A stretch of 64,000 nucleotides of DNA from Pantoea sp. (lineage in GTDB: Bacteria; Pseudomonadota; Gammaproteobacteria; Enterobacterales; Enterobacteriaceae): contig NZ_JAPWKD010000018.1 in assembly GCF_028283705.1 (NCBI RefSeq), positions 1-64,000 on the forward strand. The letters run 5' to 3'. A model generated the notes under the pieces. The model searched no databases and had not been told where the DNA came from. It was given only the letters and a program-made list of their open reading frames with translations. Position 1 is the first letter of the stretch. Each line of letters opens with the position of its first letter. Of this stretch, positions 59,692 to 64,000 are shown piece by piece. Made by a program: the position numbers and the translations under genes.

Positions 59692-60675
59692 GTGAACGTC
59701 ATTGAAGGTAAAGAATTGAAGGTTTCAGATGCCATTGTGGCTTGTCAGCTCGACGGCAAAGGTGGGGTGATCGCTATTGATGAGACTGAGGTCATCAATT
59801 GTGAACGTCCTTGCTGGCTACACCTGAATTACACCCAGGAGCAGAGCGCTGAATGGCTGCAAAAAACCCCACTCATCCCCGATGCCGTGCGTGATGCGCT
59901 GGCTGGCGATAGCATGCGGCCACGCGTGTCACGCCTTGGCGATGGTTTTATGATTGTGCTGCGCAGCGTTAACCACAACAGTGATTCACGACCGGATCAA
60001 CTGGTGGCGATGCGGGTATTTATTAATGACAAACTGATTGTTTCGACGCGTCGTCGTAAAGTCTACGCCGTCGATGAAGTGCTGACCGATCTGCAAAACG
60101 GCAATGGCCCGGTAGACGGCGGCAGCTGGCTGGTGGATGTGTGTGATGCGCTTACCGATCATGCCAGTGAATTTATTGAAGAGATGCATGACAAGATTAT
60201 CGAGCTGGAAGATGCCCTGATGGATCAACAGGTCCCGGCCCGGGGTGAACTGGCGTTGCTGCGCAAGCAACTGATTGTGATGCGTCGTTATATGGCCCCG
60301 CAGCGGGATGTCTATGCACGACTGGCCAGTGAAAAGCTGGCGTGGATGGACGACGATAACCGTCGTCGCATGCAGGATATTGCCGACCGACTTGGCCGCG
60401 GGCTGGACGATCTGGATGCGGGGGTGGCACGAACGGCAGTGCTGACCGATGAAATCGCCGCAGTGCTGGCGGAAGCGATGAACCGGCGTACCTACACCAT
60501 GTCATTGCTGGCGATGATTTTCCTGCCGACCACCTTTTTAACCGGCCTGTTTGGTGTCAACCTCGGGGGTATCCCGGGCAATAGCTGGCATATGGGTTTT
60601 GGCGTGTTCTGCCTGCTGTTATTAATCATGGTAGTGGGACTGGCCTGGTGGCTAAGACAACGCAAATGGCTATAA
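59692..60675 (+). CDS. zntB: Zinc transporter ZntB
   Basis: ZntB is a CorA-family inner-membrane transporter for zinc. The 327-residue protein (as in E. coli) has a large cytosolic domain, a long helix ([20 protein letters not shown]), and two C-terminal membrane helices joined by the loop [14 protein letters not shown], where ZntB proteins carry GVN in place of the CorA GMN. The start is GTG, with GGAGAGG upstream. Confidence 0.96.
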   Translation: MNVIEGKELKVSDAIVACQLDGKGGVIAIDETEVINCERPCWLHLNYTQEQSAEWLQKTPLIPDAVRDALAGDSMRPRVSRLGDGFMIVLRSVNHNSDSRPDQLVAMRVFINDKLIVSTRRRKVYAVDEVLTDLQNGNGPVDGGSWLVDVCDALTDHASEFIEEMHDKIIELEDALMDQQVPARGELALLRKQLIVMRRYMAPQRDVYARLASEKLAWMDDDNRRRMQDIADRLGRGLDDLDAGVARTAVLTDEIAAVLAEAMNRRTYTMSLLAMIFLPTTFLTGLFGVNLGGIPGNSWHMGFGVFCLLLLIMVVGLAWWLRQRKWL

Positions 60676-60696
60676 GCGCTACTGATGATGTTAATG

Positions 60697-60720
60697 GCGG
60701 GTTAGCAGAAGGTAACCCGC
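60697..60720 (+). terminator. Hairpin after zntB
   Basis: GCGGGTTA-GCAGAAGG-TAACCCGC, 22 bases after the zntB stop, followed by TGTAAATTAA. It is probably the zntB transcript end, though the T-run is weak. Confidence 0.55.
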
Positions 60721-60759
60721 TGTAAATTAAGGATGCGAGGGTAAAAAAGCGTAAAAAAA

Positions 60760-60773
60760 CTGATCGACGTCAA
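60760..60773 (+). promoter_or_regulatory. FNR-like site of the fnrS promoter
   Basis: CTGATCGACGTCAA matches the FNR consensus TTGAT-N4-ATCAA with two mismatches. It is centred about 42 bases before the predicted fnrS 5' end, the spacing of class II FNR activation. Confidence 0.75.
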
Positions 60774-60808
60774 TATCCACATCAGGCAACAGGAGCAAAC
60801 TCTCTCTC

Positions 60809-60928
60809 GCAGGTGAATGCAACGTCAAGCGATGGGCGTTGCGCTCCATATTGTCTTACTTCCTTTTTTGAATTACTGCATAGCACATTTGATTCGTACA
60901 ACGCCGGCTAATCCGCCGGCTTTTTTTT
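60809..60928 (+). ncRNA. fnrS: FnrS small regulatory RNA
   Basis: FnrS is an Hfq-dependent sRNA induced by FNR without oxygen; it represses aerobic-metabolism and oxidative-stress mRNAs. The sequence follows E. coli FnrS closely: GCAGGTGAATGCAACGTCAA at the 5' end, then GCGATGGGCGTTGCGCTCC, ATTGTCTTACTTCC and GAATTACTGCATAGCAC. The terminator stem is diverged in sequence but intact: GCCGGC-TAATCC-GCCGGC (60903-60920) plus eight T residues. The place directly after zntB is the same as in E. coli. The 5' end is set by alignment. Confidence 0.94.
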
Positions 60929-60994
60929 GCCCGTTTGCCAGTGCCGCTTATCTTTTCCTATGCTTATAAGACATTCAGCGACAAGGAGAACGGC

Positions 60995-61141
60995 ATGTCA
61001 GTTATCCGCGCCACCGATCCCATACCAACCGATCCGCCACCGATTCCGGAACCGATTCCGCATCCACAACCCATTCCTGAACCCGATCCGCCCTACGATC
61101 CTGAGTTTCCACCGATTATCGATCCGCCACCGCATCGCTAA
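60995..61141 (+). CDS. Small proline-rich peptide (48 aa)
   Basis: The ORF has AAGGAG seven bases before the ATG and a strong terminator directly after the stop, so it is likely to be real. After MSVIRATDPIP it is a proline/acidic repeat (PTDPPPIPEPIPHPQPIPEP, then DPPYDPEFPPII), with about 45% proline. Such a sequence should form an extended polyproline II chain, and it has no membrane segment. As far as I recall, E. coli has the small gene ynaL in this neighbourhood; I cannot verify that they are related. Function is unknown. A longer in-frame start exists 20 codons upstream but lacks a ribosome-binding site. Confidence 0.7.
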   Translation: MSVIRATDPIPTDPPPIPEPIPHPQPIPEPDPPYDPEFPPIIDPPPHR

Positions 61142-61142
61142 T

Positions 61143-61177
61143 AAAAAAGGCGCGTAGCCGAAGCGACGCGCCTTTTT
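61143..61177. terminator. Bidirectional terminator between the proline-rich gene and ttcA
   Basis: AAAAAGGCGCGT (61144-61155) pairs with ACGCGCCTTTTT (61166-61177) across a ten-base loop. A and T tracts on both sides make it usable by both convergent genes. Confidence 0.92.
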
Positions 61178-61190
61178 CTGTCGGGGCGAA

Positions 61191-62126
61191 TTACTTTATC
61201 TGCAACACATCCAGACGGACGCTTAAATCGGCAGCATCTTCCTCTTCCGGTTGCCAGCCAGCAGGTTGCACGGGCAGCGATTCACGGTCGAATGCCAGAT
61301 CGCCGCCATCAATCACCGCATCGCCATGCTGAATGCCTTTGAAGTCAAACAGGTTAATGTCGGCCATATGGGACGGCACGATGTTCTGCATCGCGCTAAA
61401 CATGGTTTCGATACGGCCCGGGTAGCGTTTATCCCAGTCGCGTAGCATATCGGCCACCACCTGACGTTGCAGGTTAGGCTGGGAGCCGCACAGATTACAC
61501 GGGATAATCGGGAACTGGCGAGCTTCAGAGAAACGGATGATGTCTTTTTCGCGGCAGTAGGCCAGCGGGCGGATCACGATATGCTTGCCATCATCGCTCA
61601 TCAGCTTTGGTGGCATACCCTTCATCTTGCCGCCGTAGAACATATTCAGGAACAGCGTTTGCAGAATATCGTCGCGATGATGGCCAAGGGCAATTTTGGT
61701 ACAACCCAGCTCAGTCGCGGTGCGATAGAGAATGCCGCGACGCAGACGCGAGCATAATGAACAGGTGGTTTTGCCTTCCGGAATCTTCTCTTTAACGATG
61801 GAGTAAGTATCTTCGTTAACAATCTTATACTCAACGCCGAGGTTATCGAGATACGCGGGCAGTATGTGTTCCGGGAAGCCGGGCTGCTTCTGATCAAGAT
61901 TCACCGCCACCAGTGAAAAGTTAACCGGCGCGCTTTGTTGCAGATTACGTAAGATTTCCAGCATGGTATAGCTGTCTTTGCCGCCCGACAGACACACCAT
62001 GATACGATCGCCTTCTTCAATCATATTGAAATCAGCAATGGCTTCGCCCACGTTACGACGCAGACGCTTTTGTAATTTGTTCAGGTTGTACTGCTCTTTT
62101 TTTGTGACTTCTTGATTTTCTGACAT
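61191..62126 (-). CDS. ttcA: tRNA 2-thiocytidine(32) synthetase
   Basis: TtcA thiolates C32 of some tRNAs with an Fe-S cluster. The 311-residue protein (as in E. coli) has the PP-loop SGGKDS, and CxxC pairs in [12 protein letters not shown] and [10 protein letters not shown], which bind the cluster. The ATG at 62126 ([20 protein letters not shown]) is preferred over an in-frame GTG three codons upstream. Confidence 0.97.
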   Translation of the reverse strand: MSENQEVTKKEQYNLNKLQKRLRRNVGEAIADFNMIEEGDRIMVCLSGGKDSYTMLEILRNLQQSAPVNFSLVAVNLDQKQPGFPEHILPAYLDNLGVEYKIVNEDTYSIVKEKIPEGKTTCSLCSRLRRGILYRTATELGCTKIALGHHRDDILQTLFLNMFYGGKMKGMPPKLMSDDGKHIVIRPLAYCREKDIIRFSEARQFPIIPCNLCGSQPNLQRQVVADMLRDWDKRYPGRIETMFSAMQNIVPSHMADINLFDFKGIQHGDAVIDGGDLAFDRESLPVQPAGWQPEEEDAADLSVRLDVLQIK

Positions 62127-62316
62127 TATTTTCACGCTTTACAATGACGGCTTGAGGTGTGAAGCATCACAGAACGCATCCCGCGACTGAAAACCCCTCT
62201 GACATGAGTGCGTATGGTACGGATTGCAGCGCTGAACGCCAGCGCATTTTGCAGTTATCCTGGTTATACGGCTACTGAGATTCTTCAGATAAAGTGCCTG
62301 CATTCTGCCGCGATAA

Positions 62317-63546
62317 TCACCGGAGCAGCTTGCTCCGACGCATTGCACACGCCTGAAGAGCCAGATACGCTGCCAGCGCAGACACCATCATTCCTGACAC
62401 CATCAGCACTCGTTGCCCTGAAGCATAGATGGTAGGTGACAGGCCGAGCATCACCGTTCCTGAATATGAGACGATATAGGCTATCGCGATGAGCCATGCC
62501 GTTCTCCTCTCCTGTTGCGCCAGGAACAATAGCAAGGTGGTGGCGAGAGCAAAGATGATAACCGTAGCGGCTCTGGCAATGGCGAAAGAGCTGGTTATAT
62601 TTTCTGAACTGAACTTATAGATGGCATCAAAATTTGCTGTGGCAAAAACTCTGCGTTCAATCAGTGACAAGATGATGGTTGCAATAAGCAGTAACAGAGA
62701 AAATATTTGAGCCTTTTTATTGTTGCGGAGTATCAGGGCTAAACATAAATAAATAATACCAACTGCGACTGGCTGAACAGTGAACATCTGGTCAAAGGCC
62801 AGACTCAATCCCATGAGCACTTTATCAACAAGATTGAGATTAACAAAATCAGGCATCCAGCGCCCAATCTCAAGATATAATCTACGCGTATTTCCCGGGC
62901 TGAGTACGATGTACGTGAACACCGGCAGAGTGGCTGCCAGAGAGATGAGTGCCGCTTTTCTCACTGGTCCCCGATAGAGCAAAGCGATAGTCGGCAATAG
63001 AAAGAGATTGATGACCACAATCTGTTCGCTGAACGACGACAAGAAAAAAATTACCGCGGTGAAGAATGCATTTCTGTAGAGATGCTGTTCTGTCGTGCAT
63101 CGTTTAAGCAGAGCAAAGCCTAATATGGAAAGGGCAAACGGCCACAAGTAGTTAACTGAGCCAGTCATCCACAGGATGCCGTCCTTGATAAATCCTTTTT
63201 TAATAGTAAAAAGTATGACCAGTACAAAGAACAGGCTAGCTAAAATGGCATCTTTTTTATTTTTCGCTACTATCCAGGATAATGAACATACGGTTACAGC
63301 GAAGAAGAATGAATTTAAAAATGCCCATGTTTGTTTATGGTTTATTATTTTCAATAATGCGAATTCAATGGCGGTGCGGGAGGACCATGATTGATAGCGT
63401 GTAATAAGCCATTGGAAAATATCTGGGGTATGTGCTTCTTGCGAAAACACGACATCATCTGAATAGTGGGAAATTCCTTTTAGCTTTAAATAAGAAAATG
63501 CACACAGGAAAATAATAAAAAAAAGAGCTGTGAAAGTCCGTGTCAT
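62317..63546 (-). CDS. Polytopic membrane protein, DUF6056/GT-C-like
   Basis: This 409-residue protein has about ten to twelve hydrophobic segments. After the first helix lies HYSDDVVFSQ; an acidic pair in the first loop is typical of GT-C glycosyltransferases, which use lipid-linked sugars. ILWMTGSVNYLWPFALSILG recalls DUF6056 proteins, some of which modify O-antigen. The gene is AT-rich compared with ttcA and stands alone, with no gtrA/gtrB-like partners. A glycosyltransferase role is inference. Confidence 0.65.
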   Translation of the reverse strand: MTRTFTALFFIIFLCAFSYLKLKGISHYSDDVVFSQEAHTPDIFQWLITRYQSWSSRTAIEFALLKIINHKQTWAFLNSFFFAVTVCSLSWIVAKNKKDAILASLFFVLVILFTIKKGFIKDGILWMTGSVNYLWPFALSILGFALLKRCTTEQHLYRNAFFTAVIFFLSSFSEQIVVINLFLLPTIALLYRGPVRKAALISLAATLPVFTYIVLSPGNTRRLYLEIGRWMPDFVNLNLVDKVLMGLSLAFDQMFTVQPVAVGIIYLCLALILRNNKKAQIFSLLLLIATIILSLIERRVFATANFDAIYKFSSENITSSFAIARAATVIIFALATTLLLFLAQQERRTAWLIAIAYIVSYSGTVMLGLSPTIYASGQRVLMVSGMMVSALAAYLALQACAMRRSKLLR

Positions 63547-63671
63547 TGTTTTTCTACCTTGCGTACCTGATGAGTATTAGAACCTTGCTGACGTTATATT
63601 TTATCAGGTACGAGGCACGGGAAAAAGATGGGTATGATCATCATAAGCGCAGAATTATCATCTATACACAA

Positions 63672-63688
63672 ATGATAATTATTATCAT
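63672..63688. promoter_or_regulatory. Fur box, perfect 7-1-7 palindrome
   Basis: ATGATAAT-T-ATTATCAT contains the full TGATAAT-N-ATTATCA Fur 7-1-7 motif without mismatch. It lies 32 bases before the FAD monooxygenase start and 126 bases before the divergent membrane-protein start. Iron repression of the plus-strand gene is the simplest reading. Confidence 0.85.
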
Positions 63689-63719
63689 AAACTGATCGGG
63701 TGCTAACAAAGGAGTGGTT

Positions 63720-64000
63720 ATGAAGCCCGAAGCGAATGACATCCTGAAAACCGATTGCTGTATTGTTGGCGGAGGCCCGGCGGGGTTGATGCTGGGGTAT
63801 CTGCTAGTGCGCGCGGGGTTACGCGTGGTGGTGATAGAGAAACACGCCGACTTCCTGCGCGATTTCCGCGGAGATACCATTCATCCCTCTACACTCGAAA
63901 TCATGCATCAGCTCGGTTTACTGGACGAACTTTTGCTATTGCCACACCAGCGTGCAGAAAAGTTACAGGCTGAATTGGCCGGTGAGGAAGTCACCATGGC
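63720..64000 (+). CDS. FAD-dependent monooxygenase, N-terminal fragment (runs off window)
   Basis: The first 93 codons are visible. They show the PHBH-type Rossmann motif CCIVGGGPAGLMLGYLLVRA, the strand-ending acidic residue in VVIEKHADFLRD, and FRGDTIHPSTLEIMHQLG, which is typical of class A flavin hydroxylases. Substrate cannot be told from this part. AAAGGAG precedes the ATG. The Fur box just upstream suggests iron-responsive expression, so a siderophore or iron-related oxidation is possible. Confidence 0.88.
   Translation, partial: MKPEANDILKTDCCIVGGGPAGLMLGYLLVRAGLRVVVIEKHADFLRDFRGDTIHPSTLEIMHQLGLLDELLLLPHQRAEKLQAELAGEEVTM

Noticed and set aside
60727-60849. Minus-strand 40-codon ORF (MERNAHRLTLHSPARES...) with an apparent AAGGAAG ribosome-binding site
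   Set aside because: It lies antisense to the conserved FnrS sRNA; its ribosome-binding site is only the complement of the FnrS pairing region, so the match is explained by sRNA conservation.

Overview
The window reads as a chromosome segment of an Enterobacterales member, most likely Erwiniaceae (Pantoea/Erwinia-like). The backbone follows the E. coli trp-to-ttcA gene order almost gene for gene: trp, rnm, yciO, rluB, btuR, yciK, sohB, yciN, topA, cysB, ymiA-yciX, acnA, ribA, pgpB, lapAB, pyrF-yciH, osmB, pdeR, rnb, yciW, fabI, sapFDCBA, psp, ycjXF, tyrR, tpx, ycjG, mpaA, mppA, zntB, fnrS, ttcA. E. coli loci such as yciQ, puu and dbpA are missing, and other genes sit in their places. There are no rRNA or tRNA genes, CRISPR arrays, prophages or transposases.

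Layout. 1-2032: start of the trp operon (minus strand) with attenuator, leader peptide and TrpR-type operator. 2100-5970: rnm and yciO, then a serine-protease-like lipoprotein and an AT-rich gap where E. coli has yciQ, then rluB. 6008-21700: housekeeping genes (cobalamin, topoisomerase I, CysB, aconitase A, riboflavin, lipid and LPS assembly, pyrimidines), with a run of tiny genes (ymiA, yciX, a ymiC-like gene) before acnA. 22051-29474: sugar-acid genes (araD-like epimerase; kdgT with a KdgR-type box), then a DSF quorum-sensing pair (rpfF and the PAS-GGDEF-EAL receptor pdeR/rpfR), then cstA-ybdD. 29660-39706: rnb, a YdeP-type molybdoenzyme, an orphan maltose/glucose-type PTS EIICB, a DUF1275 membrane protein, a LysR regulator, yciW and fabI.

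39848-48479: the sap operon, then the least ordinary part of the window. It holds the iron-stress sRNA RyhB with Fur-type boxes, an ERIC-like palindrome directly after the RyhB terminator, and a 971-residue protein of AT-rich, foreign character with an N-terminal hydrophobic segment, three degenerate repeats and a C-terminal HExxH metalloprotease-like motif. I propose it as an uncharacterised toxin or effector.

48485-64000: the phage-shock regulon (pspF, sigma-54 promoter, pspABCD running into ycjXF), tyrR with a candidate TyrR box, tpx, a murein-peptide recycling cluster (ycjG, mpaA, mppA), zntB, the anaerobic sRNA FnrS with an FNR-like site, a 48-residue proline-rich peptide, ttcA, an AT-rich polytopic membrane protein, and the start of an FAD monooxygenase behind a perfect 7-1-7 Fur-type palindrome.

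The recurring themes are envelope stress and peptidoglycan recycling (psp, lap, sap, mpaA/mppA), iron and oxygen sensing (ryhB, fnrS, Fur boxes) and cell-cell signalling through c-di-GMP (rpfF/rpfR). Homology statements come from recognising sequence patterns; no database search was run.
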